NCBI GenBank assembly: GCA_964627305.1
Contig: CAZVHP010000001.1
Location: forward strand, 124,001 to 188,000
From: WJKG01 sp964627305
GTDB taxonomy: Bacteria > Zixibacteria > MSB-5A5 > GN15 > FEB-12
Direction: 5' to 3'
Length of the DNA: 64,000 nucleotides
Below the pieces are notes generated by a model that had not been told where the DNA came from, made no database searches, and saw nothing but the letters and a program-made list of their open reading frames with translations. Position numbers and translations under genes: made by a program. Of the stretch, positions 43,899 through 53,671 are shown piece after piece. How positions within the stretch are numbered: the first letter of the stretch is position 1; every line of letters starts with the position of its first letter.

Positions 43899-46817
43899 TC
43901 AGGGCTGGTTCGCCGGCTGGGGCGGCTGGTGGTTGGCGGTGTCGAGTTCGGCGCGGATCGCCCGGCCGATGGCTTCGCGGGTGTAGGGTTTGCGGATGTG
44001 GTGTCCGGCGCCGAGCCGGAGGGTCTCGTTGACCTGTTCGGTAGCGGAGAAGCCGGTGACGACAAGGGCCTTCTGACCGGGGCGGACAGAGATGATGCGC
44101 TTGTAGGTCTCCAGGCCGTCGATGCCGTGGCCGAGGATCATGTCGAGCACGACCAGGTCAACAGGGCGGGACCGGATGATTTCGACTGCTTCCTCACCGC
44201 TGGAGGCGGTAATGACGTTGTAGCCGTAGCTTCCGATGAGGGCCCTGGCGACCTCACGTTGTTCGGGCATATCGTCGACCACGAGGATGGATTCGCTGCC
44301 GCCCGGGTTGAGAAAGTCCTGTTCTGACGAGTCGGAAGTCTCGGTGGTGACCGGGAAATAGAGGACAAAGGTGGTGCTTTGTCCAATAGTGGAGAAGACG
44401 TCGTAGTAGCCCTGATGGTCCTTTACGATTCCGTAAACGACGGCCAGACCGAGACCACTGCCGGAGCGGCCCATTTTCTTCTTGGAGTAGTACGGTTCGA
44501 AGATCTTGTCGAGGTCTTCTTTGGCGATGCCGGAGCCGGTGTCGGTGACCTTGACGACAATGTAGTTGCCGGTGGCAATGCGCGAGTGGCCGCTATCGAG
44601 TGATTCGAGGTAGCGCTGTGAGGTCTCGATGGTGAGTTCGCCGCCGTCGGGCATGGCATCGCAGGCGTTGACGACGAGATTCATGATAACCTTGGCCAGA
44701 TGGGGTGCGGACCCGGATATGGGGCCGATGTTGTCATCGAGTCTGCAGTTTACCTTGACATCGGGATGCAAGGCGATCATCTGCTCGAAAGCGGGCGAGT
44801 CGAGGTAGGACTGAATGACGTCGTTGAGGCTGGTTGGGGACATGCTGTAGCGGCCTCGTCGGGCCATAGTCAGCAGATCCTGAATGACGTCGGCGGCATT
44901 GCGGGCGGATTTGCCGATTTGCTCGATCTGTTTTCGGAGCGGGCTATCCTCGGGGAGTTTCATCATAATCAGCTCCGGGTAGCCGACGAGGGGGCCGAGC
45001 ATGTTGTTCAGGTCGTGGGCGACACCACCGGCGAGCACGCCCAGTGATTCCATGCGCTGGGATCGTTCGAGTTTCTCCTGTAGTTGGCGCTGCTGCTCCT
45101 CGGCTTCCTTGCGTTCGCTGATATCTCGCACGATGGCCAGCAGGAATTGCTCGCCGCCCAGTTCCATGCGATTGAGGCTGACTTCGGCAGGGAAGTCCTC
45201 GCCATCGAAACGGCGGTGAGTCCACTCAAAGAACTGCGCGTCGCCCTCGAGCGCGGCCTGAATCCTCTCCAGTGCGGCCGGTCCCGACGGGCGGCCGTCG
45301 GGCTGAGTCGGCGGTGAGAAATGGTCGGGGGAGCGCTGCAGAATGTCCGTTTGGGAGCATTTGAACATCTGGAGCGTCTGCCAGTTGCAGTCGATGAACG
45401 CATTTCCTTTCATCAGGAAGATGGTGTCATAGGCGGTATCGAACAGCGTGCGGTATTTGGCCTCGCTTTCGCGTATGGCCATCTCGGCTTTGGTTCGTTC
45501 GGCGTGCATGATCAACTGGGCGACCTGGTCGGCGATGGCGCTGGCGAAGGAGATTTCATCGGACCACCACGGGCGAGACGGTCCCACGTGTTCGAGGCAG
45601 ACAACACCGATGACATCGCCGGAGGCGCGGACGGGGGCGTCGAGCAGCGACGTAATGCCGGCCGGGGCGAGGTATGTTTCGGTGAATTCGGACGTTCTCG
45701 GGTCGGTCATGGCATCGGCAGCGTCGATGGCTCGCTCAGTGCACAGGGCCTGGAAGTAGCGTGGGTAGTCGCGGGCACGCAGGATGATAGAGCTTGAGTG
45801 ACTTCGTGGCGTGCTTTCGAACAGATCCAGGCACCTGAGTTCGCGGGCGTTGTCGGTCAGGAGCCAGATGCTGACGCGTTCGATGTTGAGGGCCTCGGCG
45901 GAGGCTTCAGTAATCTCCATGGCGGCTCGTTCCAGGTCGCCCTCGGTGACGACTTTGGTAACGAACAGCTTGACGAGTGCTGACTGTTGGCGTTGGATTC
46001 GCCGGAGGCGTTCCATGCGCTCAGCCTCAGAACGGCGGCGTTCGACGACTTCGCGCTCAAGCTCAGCGGTGCGGTCGCAGACGGCGGTCTCGAGGTTGTT
46101 GCGGGTCTCGTGCAATTCGGCAAAGGCTGTCCTGAGGGAGTTCTGCATGAGATCGAATGCTTCGCCGAGCGGCAGGAATTCCCGGTGCAGTTCGGCGGTG
46201 CTGATTGGGGCTTCCAGATCGCCGTCAGCCAGGCGTCGGGCGGCGGCCTCAAATGACCTGATTGGGGCGGTGATTCTGCGAGCGACATAAGCGCCCATCA
46301 GGGGCGTAAGAAGCAGCAGGAACAGGGCACTTAGTCCCGTGAGGATGACGATAGAGCGGATCTGGGCGTCTACTTTTTCGGTCGTGACGGCAACCCATAG
46401 CTGTCCCACCGGTCGCCCTTTGGCGCGTACGCACCGTGAAGCAGCGATAAGGCTGCCGACCTGCTGGATAACGACAGAGTCACTGAACTTGCAGAGTGAT
46501 TCCAGATCGGGCGGGAGGTGATACCGGGAGTGGAAGAAGATGTTGTTGCCAAACTCGTCGCAGACACTCAAGGCCACGAGCAGGGAGTCGCTGAAGGATG
46601 CCTGGGCAGTCTCCTGGATGAAGTGGTCATTGTGGTGTTCGAGGCCGTGGGATATGCTGGCGGCCAAATGTGCTGTGAGGCTGGCGGCCTGGCGACGCAG
46701 GCCGGCGTATAGCTGCGACTCTGTTTCATGGACGGTAACAGCAGCCAGACTGCCGAGGGCTATCGCCGCCATCAGGAAGAAGAGGATCTGAATCTGTTGT
46801 CGAGCCGAGAGGGACAC
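43899..46817 (-). CDS. hybrid sensor histidine kinase with HAMP, GAF, PAS and receiver domains
   Basis: 972 aa from the preferred GTG. Two membrane helices (ILFFLMAAIALGSLAAVTV near residue 20, and SALFLLLLTPLMGAYV near 190) enclose a periplasmic sensor of about 150 aa. Next come HAMP (about 200-255), a coiled coil, GAF (about 290-445) and PAS (about 470-585). The kinase core has LAGGVAHDLNNMLGPLVG, with the phosphorylated His near 601, and ATPase motifs NLVVNACDAMP, DTGSGI and GRSGSGLGLAV. A receiver with VVLDMILGHG places the acceptor Asp near 893. The NtrB-like H-box suits phosphorelay kinases. AAAAGG lies seven bases before the GTG; the ATG at 46967 has no ribosome site. No partner regulator gene is adjacent. 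Confidence 0.9.
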   Translation of the reverse strand: MSLSARQQIQILFFLMAAIALGSLAAVTVHETESQLYAGLRRQAASLTAHLAASISHGLEHHNDHFIQETAQASFSDSLLVALSVCDEFGNNIFFHSRYHLPPDLESLCKFSDSVVIQQVGSLIAASRCVRAKGRPVGQLWVAVTTEKVDAQIRSIVILTGLSALFLLLLTPLMGAYVARRITAPIRSFEAAARRLADGDLEAPISTAELHREFLPLGEAFDLMQNSLRTAFAELHETRNNLETAVCDRTAELEREVVERRRSEAERMERLRRIQRQQSALVKLFVTKVVTEGDLERAAMEITEASAEALNIERVSIWLLTDNARELRCLDLFESTPRSHSSSIILRARDYPRYFQALCTERAIDAADAMTDPRTSEFTETYLAPAGITSLLDAPVRASGDVIGVVCLEHVGPSRPWWSDEISFASAIADQVAQLIMHAERTKAEMAIRESEAKYRTLFDTAYDTIFLMKGNAFIDCNWQTLQMFKCSQTDILQRSPDHFSPPTQPDGRPSGPAALERIQAALEGDAQFFEWTHRRFDGEDFPAEVSLNRMELGGEQFLLAIVRDISERKEAEEQQRQLQEKLERSQRMESLGVLAGGVAHDLNNMLGPLVGYPELIMMKLPEDSPLRKQIEQIGKSARNAADVIQDLLTMARRGRYSMSPTSLNDVIQSYLDSPAFEQMIALHPDVKVNCRLDDNIGPISGSAPHLAKVIMNLVVNACDAMPDGGELTIETSQRYLESLDSGHSRIATGNYIVVKVTDTGSGIAKEDLDKIFEPYYSKKKMGRSGSGLGLAVVYGIVKDHQGYYDVFSTIGQSTTFVLYFPVTTETSDSSEQDFLNPGGSESILVVDDMPEQREVARALIGSYGYNVITASSGEEAVEIIRSRPVDLVVLDMILGHGIDGLETYKRIISVRPGQKALVVTGFSATEQVNETLRLGAGHHIRKPYTREAIGRAIRAELDTANHQPPQPANQP

Positions 46818-47209
46818 GTCTATGCCTTTTCGCCGCAGATAATGGAGTGGGATCGACGCATTGAGGCCCTGGGGAGCTGCCGAGGCTTCCCCTGCGGTTG
46901 ATCCCACCCGTTGTCTTCTGTTGGTTATCGGCATATTTGGCCGTATTCCGAAGGGGGGTAAGCACATATCTGTTCGTCAAGCGGCGATTGTGGGTCGGTC
47001 TGGACCACGCCTATCTTATTGTTTGGTAAGTGTTTAACCTGCCCATTCGGTGCTTGGTGGCTCGGCAGCGTGATTCTCTCGGATAACGGCGAATAGCTGA
47101 AGGGCGTGCTGAATCGGTTTGACATCAGGTTACGCACCGATGATGATGGCAGTTCGGGCCAACACGTTGGGTGGTGCCGGCGCGTGGATGTTTTGGTCCG
47201 GCTTTTAGC
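46818..47209. other. intergenic region between divergent kinase and peptidase genes
   Basis: About 390 bases upstream of both genes with no supported gene. The peptidase promoter candidate lies at its right end. Confidence 0.3.
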
Positions 47210-47238
47210 TTGGAAAAATCGGCTTTTGGGGCTATGAT
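47210..47238 (+). promoter_or_regulatory. candidate promoter of the C25 peptidase gene
   Basis: TTGGAA at 47210-47215 and TATGAT at 47233-47238 are exactly 17 bases apart. The predicted leader is about 165 bases long before the ATG at 47408. Confidence 0.6.
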
Positions 47239-47407
47239 AGATAGGTACAAGTCAATACAGCCCGCAGGAAGAGTACTTTAACGGTTGCAGCTCGATGGGT
47301 CGCACAGCACATTTGCCCCGCTCGATTCCAGATTTTTCCAAGAAAAGGTGTGTCCGGCTGCTCGTGAAGGTCCCCACGATTCCTGCACAGTCCAAGGAGA
47401 GATTCGC

Positions 47408-50400
47408 ATGCACCAAAGAGAACGCCTGTTTTCAATCGCTCGACCATCGTTGTTTGTCGGCCTGGCGCTGATCCTGTTCACGTCGTTGGCGCTGGCTGGC
47501 GAAGTGGTGGTTGACTACCGGTTTGAGCGGCCGGAGATTTCTCAGATCACGATTGGTAGTGAGGTTTTTGATGTTGTGACGATGGACGGCGCCCCGGCGG
47601 GCGGCCAGATCGGGCAACCATCACTTCCCGCCACGGGGGCACGCATCCTGTTGCCGCCGGGTGCGGTGGTTGAGGGCGTGGAGATCATCGCCGGCGAGGA
47701 GCGCGTGCTGGGTGATGGGTTCTACGTCATGCCGGTGGAACGGCCGTATAAGCTGTCGGAGCCGCCGACCGGTGTGGTTGTGCCTGAGCCGGACTTTGCG
47801 ATATATGGTTCGTCGCAGACTTTTCCGGCCAGCCGGGCCGAGACGGTGGGGACGCAGATTGCGCGCGGGTATCAGATACTGATCCTGAAGCTGCAGCCGG
47901 TTGTCTGGGTGCCCACGAGCGGTCGGCTGAGCTATTTCGAGCAGTTGACGGTGCGGGTGACGACCTCGCGGTCGGGCGAGGTTGCTGCGACGTGGCGCGG
48001 GATGCCTGTTGACGAAGCGGTGGTGAGGCCGAAGGTGGACAACCCGGAGATGCTGGCCGAGTACCGCCAGTTGGGGCAGCTAAGCTATCGGTCCTATGAC
48101 ATGCTGATTCTTACAACGCCCGCTCTGGCGGCATCGTTTCAGCCGCTTAAGGACTTCCATGATTCGACAGGCACGCCGACAGAGATCCACACAACGGATC
48201 AGGTGGGGTCGACCAATCCCGAGGAGATCCGTGACTACATTCGCGACCGGTACCTTCAGGATGGCATCCAGTACGTGATCATCGGTGGTGACGATGATGT
48301 CATTCCGGCCAAGGACCTGTATGTGAGATCGTGGGATGGCTATGGAGCGGAGGTTGAATACAACATGCCCTCGGATATCTATTGGGCGTGTCTCGACGGG
48401 ACTTACAACTATGATGGCGACAGCTACTGGGGGGAGCCGACCGATGGCGACGGCGGGGGTGATGTTGACCTGATTGCTGAGGTGTGGATTGGCCGTGCCT
48501 GCGCAGGCAATGCCACTGAGGCCGCAAGGTTCGTCAACAAGACAATCCAGTACATTACCAGCAGTGGTGACTATCTGGAGAAGGTGCTGATGGTGGGAGA
48601 GCATCTCGGTTTCGGTGGTGTGTCCGAGTATGCCAAGACCATGATGCTTCAGAATGTCGATGGTTCCAGCGCCGACGGGTACACCACGGTCGGGATCCCC
48701 TCGGACGTTTACGATGTTGACGGATTGTACGAGGCGGACTATACCTGGCCGCAGTCGGATCTGACGAGTCGTATCAATGCCGGGCTGCATGTGATTAACC
48801 ACCTTGGTCACGGCAGTCCCGACTATGCCATGAAGCTGTACAATTCACATGTGCTGAGCACCCTGAACAATACGGATCACTGTTTCGTATACTCGCAGAC
48901 CTGTCTGGCGGGTCACTTTGATGGTACCGACTGCTGGGCGGAGTACATGAATATCAAGACCGATGCCGGCGCTTTTGGGGTAGTGATGAATGCTCGGTAT
49001 GGCTGGGGGACCCAGAACAGCACTGATGGGCCCTCGCAGCGGTTCAACCGTGAGTTCTGGGACGCCGTCTTCAGCACGGCTGAGGGCAAGGCGCAGCTCG
49101 GGCCGGCCAACCACGACTCCAAGGAGGACAATCTGTACCGCATCAACGAGAGTTGCATGCGCTGGTGTTACTATCAGTTGACGCTTTTCGGTGACCCGAG
49201 CGTATCGGTTCGCGGGGTGCGTTCTCTCGCCTTCAACTACCCGGCGGGGGTACCAGAGTTCGTGGAGCCGGACCAGGCGACAGTTTTCCAGGTTCACGTG
49301 TCTGGTGTCGGGGATGGAGTGGCGGTTCCCGGTTCGGGTCAGTTGCACTACTCGATCAATGGTGGTGGGGTAATGTCGACTCCGATGGTAGAGATTCAGT
49401 TCGGTATATATCAGGCGACGTTGCCGGAGGTCACCTGTGGCGACAACCTTGAGTACTATGTAAGTGTTAGTGAAGTGCAAAACGGCCTCATCTATGACCC
49501 TGATCCGTCGACGCCGAATTCGGTCACGGTGGCGACGGCTGTCAACGTGGTGTTCCACGATGATTTCGAGACTGACAAGGGATGGACGGTCAGCGGTGAT
49601 GCCACCGCGGGTCATTGGGAGCGGGGCGTGCCGGTGGGCGGCGGTGACCGCGGGGATCCCCCGACTGATTTCGACGGCTCCGGATCATGCTACCTGACCG
49701 GCAACGCCTATGGCGATTCTGACGTGGATGACGGCACGACCCGTCTGTATACCCCGACGTTCGATTTGGCCGGCGCCGATAATGCTGTGATCCATTATGC
49801 TCGCTGGTATTCGAACAATTTCGGCAATGATTCCAACAATGACGTGTTCAACGTGTATATATCGAATGACAACGGCTCCACCTGGACGCTGGTAGAGACA
49901 GTGGGGCCGGTCTATCAGGCCAACGGCGGGTGGTTTGAGCACATGTTTACGGTGAACGATTTGATTCTGCCGTCGAGTTTCATGAAGATGCGGTTTGACG
50001 CCTCCGATCTGGGTGTGGGTTCGGTGGTCGAGGCGGCGATTGATGATTTCCACATCACCGTCTATGAGTGCGACGCCAACCCGGATCCGGATGGCGACGG
50101 TGTGCAGACGTCTGAGGATAACTGCCCGTATGTCTACAACCCGGATCAGGCGGACGCCGACGGTGACGGGTTGGGTGATGCCTGCGACAACTGCCCGCAG
50201 GTTCACAATCCGGATCAGGTGGATACCGATGAAGACGGCATTGGCGATGCGTGTGACAACTGTCCGGAGCTTGCCAATGAGGATCAGGCCGACCTTGATG
50301 GTGACGGCATCGGTGACGCCTGTTGCTGTGTAGGGGTTCGCGGAAACATGGATCACGATCCGGACCAGTCGGTCAATGTCAGTGACTTGACCTATCTGGT

Positions 50401-50551
50401 GGACCACTTGTTCGGGACGCCTGCCGGTCCGCCGCCGGGGTGTCCGAACGAGGGTGATTTCGACGGCGACGGTTCGTTGAATATGAGTGATCTGACGGCG
50501 CTGACCAACTATCTGTTTGACGAGGGTCCTGGTCCGGCTGTGTGTCCGTAG
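47408..50551 (+). CDS. secreted C25 (gingipain-like) cysteine peptidase with TSP3 and dockerin-like tail
   Basis: 1047 aa. Signal peptide (IARPSLFVGLALILFTSLALA), a propeptide to about residue 220, then a C25 catalytic domain with caspase-like dyad: His468 in VINHLGHGSPD and Cys499 in YSQTCLAGHFD. The first domain strand is MLILTTPALAASFQPLKDF and the substrate-pocket region IGGDDDVIPAKD. A jelly-roll-like beta domain (about 715-880; FETDKGWTVSGDA) is followed by TSP3 repeats ([18 protein letters not shown]) and two dockerin-like loops. The ATG has AAGGAGAG six bases upstream; an earlier in-frame start at 47285 lacks one. It is an extracellular protease; no type IX sorting domain is seen, so the dockerin-like tail may serve for attachment. 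Confidence 0.9.
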   Translation: MHQRERLFSIARPSLFVGLALILFTSLALAGEVVVDYRFERPEISQITIGSEVFDVVTMDGAPAGGQIGQPSLPATGARILLPPGAVVEGVEIIAGEERVLGDGFYVMPVERPYKLSEPPTGVVVPEPDFAIYGSSQTFPASRAETVGTQIARGYQILILKLQPVVWVPTSGRLSYFEQLTVRVTTSRSGEVAATWRGMPVDEAVVRPKVDNPEMLAEYRQLGQLSYRSYDMLILTTPALAASFQPLKDFHDSTGTPTEIHTTDQVGSTNPEEIRDYIRDRYLQDGIQYVIIGGDDDVIPAKDLYVRSWDGYGAEVEYNMPSDIYWACLDGTYNYDGDSYWGEPTDGDGGGDVDLIAEVWIGRACAGNATEAARFVNKTIQYITSSGDYLEKVLMVGEHLGFGGVSEYAKTMMLQNVDGSSADGYTTVGIPSDVYDVDGLYEADYTWPQSDLTSRINAGLHVINHLGHGSPDYAMKLYNSHVLSTLNNTDHCFVYSQTCLAGHFDGTDCWAEYMNIKTDAGAFGVVMNARYGWGTQNSTDGPSQRFNREFWDAVFSTAEGKAQLGPANHDSKEDNLYRINESCMRWCYYQLTLFGDPSVSVRGVRSLAFNYPAGVPEFVEPDQATVFQVHVSGVGDGVAVPGSGQLHYSINGGGVMSTPMVEIQFGIYQATLPEVTCGDNLEYYVSVSEVQNGLIYDPDPSTPNSVTVATAVNVVFHDDFETDKGWTVSGDATAGHWERGVPVGGGDRGDPPTDFDGSGSCYLTGNAYGDSDVDDGTTRLYTPTFDLAGADNAVIHYARWYSNNFGNDSNNDVFNVYISNDNGSTWTLVETVGPVYQANGGWFEHMFTVNDLILPSSFMKMRFDASDLGVGSVVEAAIDDFHITVYECDANPDPDGDGVQTSEDNCPYVYNPDQADADGDGLGDACDNCPQVHNPDQVDTDEDGIGDACDNCPELANEDQADLDGDGIGDACCCVGVRGNMDHDPDQSVNVSDLTYLVDHLFGTPAGPPPGCPNEGDFDGDGSLNMSDLTALTNYLFDEGPGPAVCP

Positions 50552-50868
50552 TTAACGAGCCTTCATTCGTAGAGGCTATCATGTTTCGGCGCCCTGTCGC
50601 ATGTGCGGCGGGGCGCCGGGGTGTGAGGGTTGAAGGCTGTAACGTGTTGACAGCGCGCGGGTTGCTGGTCATACTGCAGATGGAGGTGCGCACAACAGCA
50701 GGGTTCTCGCCGCGGGGGCGATTCATCCCGGGTCTGTTCCTCCAGCGCGAGTTGAACGCCGCAGTCGTTCCTGTGTATTTAGAGCATGCACGGCGGAAGA
50801 GACAGATTATGGACATCGGGATACAGTACGTGAATCGTTTCGATATCTGGTAACCAGTAGGGAGAGAT
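50552..50868. other. intergenic region with hairpin after the peptidase gene
   Basis: 317 bases without a supported gene. A hairpin CGGCGCCC/GGGCGCCG at 50587-50618, 36 bases past the peptidase stop, could end its transcript, although no T-tract follows. Confidence 0.4.
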
Positions 50869-53029
50869 ATGATGATGTTGCGAGTTGTTTTGCTGGCAGC
50901 CGGTGTGTTGCTTGCTGCGGCCATTATCGGGATGTCGGCCGTGGAACTTCCGCCGAACGCAGTGCACGTGTGTGACGGTGCTCGGTCGGTTCCCTTCACG
51001 AAGAATATGGGCCAGTGGCCGGACAGTATCCTGTTTCGGGCCGATGCCGGCGGGGCCACGATGTGGTTCACCAATAGCGGTGTGTATTACCAGTTTACCC
51101 GCCGGATTGCCACCGATGATGACGGGATCGACCCGGATGGCCCGTTTGGTTCCGGGCGTGTGCCGGGCAGGCGGGATATGGCCCGCGACAGTGTTGAGAT
51201 GTTGCTGATCAAGGCACAGTTTGAGGGGGCTGATCCGAGGGCCGAGGTGATCGGGCTGGATGAGATGGAGTACAGGTGCAACTACTTTTTGGGCAATGAT
51301 CCGGCCAGGTGGCGCAGCGATGTGCCCAACTACCGCGGTATTGTGATGCGGGAGGTGTATCCGGGGGTTGATGTGCATTTTGAGGGGAGTGACAGGGGGC
51401 GGTTGGTATACCGTTATGAGCTGGCGGCAGGGGCACAGACGGCTCAGGTGCAGGTTGGCTATGAGGGGGTTGAACACGTTGTGTCACAAGAGGGCGGTGG
51501 GGTGGTGGTCGATACCCGGTTTGGGGAGATAGTGGGGCTTCTGGCGGGGCCGCGTGCTGTGCCTGTTGTTTTCACCGGGAGCAGGGGCGATATCGCTGAG
51601 GCAGAGGCCGTTGGTTCACCGGCCGGTGTTGTTCGCAACTCCGGCGCGGTGGAACTGGTGTATAGCACCTACCTGGGCGGGTCGCAGGTCGCATGATGAC
51701 CTGGGCAACGGTATTGCTGTCGACGGCTCCGGCTGCGCCTACGTGACGGGGTGGACAGGCTCTTCGGATTTCCCCACTCACAGCGCTTATGACGATAGTC
51801 CGAACGGCAACTGGGATCTTTTCCTGACGAAGCTCTCTGCCTCTGGCGGCTCGCTGGTTTACAGCACTTACCTTGGTGGTTCAGGTTACGATTACGGACT
51901 CGGTGTCGCCGTCGACGGTGCCGGCTTTGCCTATGTTGCCGGCGGCACCAACTCCGCGGATCTTCCCACTCAGAGTGCCTATGATGGCAACCTGAACGGC
52001 GGTGGCGATGCTTTGGTGGCCAGATTCTTAGCATCGGGCAACTCGCTGGTCTACTGCACTTACCTGGGCGGGTCGGAGGATGAAGAGTGTTATGAGATCG
52101 CCGTCGACAGTTCCGGATGCGCCTACGTGACCGGTTGGACCGCTTCCGCGGACTTCCCCACACAAGATGCCTATGACGACACTTACAACGGTGGCGGCGA
52201 TGTCTTCGTGACAAAGCTGTCTTCGTCGGGCGATTCGCTGGTCTACAGCACTTATCTGGGTGGGGCGGGCGAAGACGCCGGACTGGGTGTTGCTGTTGAC
52301 GGCTCAGGCCGCGCCTGTGTGACGGGACTCACGCTGTCCTCTGATTTCCCTACTCAGCAGGCCTATGACGACAGCTACAACGGTGGCAGTGATGTTTTTG
52401 TGACCAGGCTTTCGGTTTCAGGTCATGCGCTGGAGTACAGCACCTGTTTGGGCGGGGCGGGTGATGACTGCGGCTATGATGTTGCTATTGACGGTCTCGG
52501 GTATGCCCACATCACGGGATTCACCCGCTCCGCGGACTTTCCCACCGACAACAGCTATGACGATAGTCACAACGGCGGCAGCGACGCCTTCGTGGCCGGG
52601 CTGTCAAAGTCGGGCAATGAGCTGTTCTACAGCACTTTCCTGGGTGGGGCCGAAGATGATTTCTGCTACGGTGTGACCGTTGATAATTCGGGCAGTGTCT
52701 ATGCAGCGGGATTCACCCGGTCATTGGATTTCCCTACCAAGGACCCATTCGATGACAGCTTCAATGGCAACTTCGATGCGTTCGTCGCGAAACTGAGCAG
52801 TTCCCAGTGCTGCATCGGCATCCGGGGTAATGTGGACGGAGATGCGGCAGACTTGATCAACGTCTCGGATATGACGTACCTGATAGCGTTTCTGTTTTCC
52901 GGCGGTGCACCACCGCCGTGTTTCGAGGAGGGAGATGTTAACGCGGATGAGGTGATCAACATCAGCGACATGACATATCTGGTGGCGTACCTGTTCAGTG
53001 GTGGGCCGGCGCCGGCGGCGTGTCCGTAG
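50869..53029 (+). pseudogene. secreted SBBP beta-propeller protein with dockerin-like tail, frameshifted
   Basis: Two overlapping frames make one protein. Frame 1 (50869-51696) gives a signal peptide, an N-terminal domain (PFTKNMGQWPDSILFRAD, YRGIVMREVYPGVDVHFEG) normal for SBBP proteins, and the first propeller repeat up to VYSTYLGGSQVA, then a stop. The sequence resumes one base over as DDLGNGIAVDGSGCAYVTG and runs to 53029 through five more SBBP repeats (VYSTYLGG..VAVDG..YV.G) and two dockerin-like loops (LINVSDMTYLIAFLF, VINISDMTYLVAYLF). The break is near 51676-51694. It may be a true inactivating mutation or an assembly error; nothing suggests a programmed slip. GGGAGAG precedes the ATG. 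Confidence 0.8.
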
Positions 53030-53063
53030 GCGGTCGGGAGCGTTAGCGTCTGGGTACAAGAGA

Positions 53064-53096
53064 AAAGCCCTTAAGTCTGAGTGACTTAAGGGCTTT
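53064..53096. terminator. bidirectional intrinsic terminator
   Basis: AAAGCCCTTAAGTC/GACTTAAGGGCTTT form a perfect 14-bp stem with a 5-base loop. It lies between the plus-strand SBBP gene and the minus-strand tRNA-Leu/glycolytic run, where it can end both. Confidence 0.8.
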
Positions 53097-53104
53097 GAAG
53101 TCTA

Positions 53105-53186
53105 TGCGGAAGGCGGGATTTGAACCCGCACGGGTCGCCCCACTACCCCCTCAAGATAGCGTGTCTACCAATTCCACCACTTCCGC
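53105..53186 (-). tRNA. tRNA-Leu (anticodon GAG)
   Basis: A class II cloverleaf read on the minus strand: acceptor GCGGAAG/CTTCCGC, discriminator A, D arm with TGGTAGAC, anticodon stem CTATC/GGTAG around TTGAGGG (anticodon GAG), long variable arm and T arm GCGGG-TTCAAAT-CCCGC. CCA is not encoded, unlike the tRNA-Ser above. It lies 38 bases beyond the secG stop on the same strand and may be transcribed with it. Confidence 0.93.
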
Positions 53187-53224
53187 ATTATTCTGTCACC
53201 TTCCGGGTCTGCCGGCGGCAAGGA

Positions 53225-53659
53225 TTAGTTGCCGCTATCGTCAGTGTCTGCAGCCTCGCCGGGGGAAATCTGAACGGGGGTGGTTGTTTGGGCGTCGGGG
53301 GACTGGTCAATCTGCTGGCGCTGTTGCTGTTCTAAGAAGCGTTGCCGCTCTTCCTGTGCCTGCCGAGTGACGGGCGAATCGGTAGTGCCCATATCGATGG
53401 CCGGGCCGGCAGTTGTCGGTCGGGCCGACATGTAGGCCAGCGCGCCGCAATTGAGCATGAACAACACGGCCAGCACGGTAGTCGCCTTGGATAAGAACGA
53501 GGCCGCACCGCGGCCCCCGAATACAGCACCGCCCATACCGCCGCCTCCGCCGCCGAACACGCTGCCGGAGAGGCCTCCGCCCTTGGCCGACTGCATGAGT
53601 ACCACCAGCACCAAGGCGATACAGACAATCACATGGAAAATAACCCAGATCGTGAACAA
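53225..53659 (-). CDS. secG: preprotein translocase subunit SecG
   Basis: 144 aa. Two membrane helices (IWVIFHVIVCIALVLVVLMQ, and KATTVLAVLFMLNCGALAYM) enclose the conserved cytoplasmic loop QSAKGGGLSGSVFGGG, whose glycine-rich stretch is extended here. The C-terminal 60 residues are hydrophilic and Gln-rich (RQAQEERQRFLEQQQRQQ) and exceed the usual SecG, a tail also seen in other phyla. It is an auxiliary subunit of the SecYEG channel. Its place after tpiA is a common one. The gap to tpiA is 12 bases. Confidence 0.93.
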   Translation of the reverse strand: MFTIWVIFHVIVCIALVLVVLMQSAKGGGLSGSVFGGGGGGMGGAVFGGRGAASFLSKATTVLAVLFMLNCGALAYMSARPTTAGPAIDMGTTDSPVTRQAQEERQRFLEQQQRQQIDQSPDAQTTTPVQISPGEAADTDDSGN

Positions 53660-53671
53660 GCTATCCGCTCC

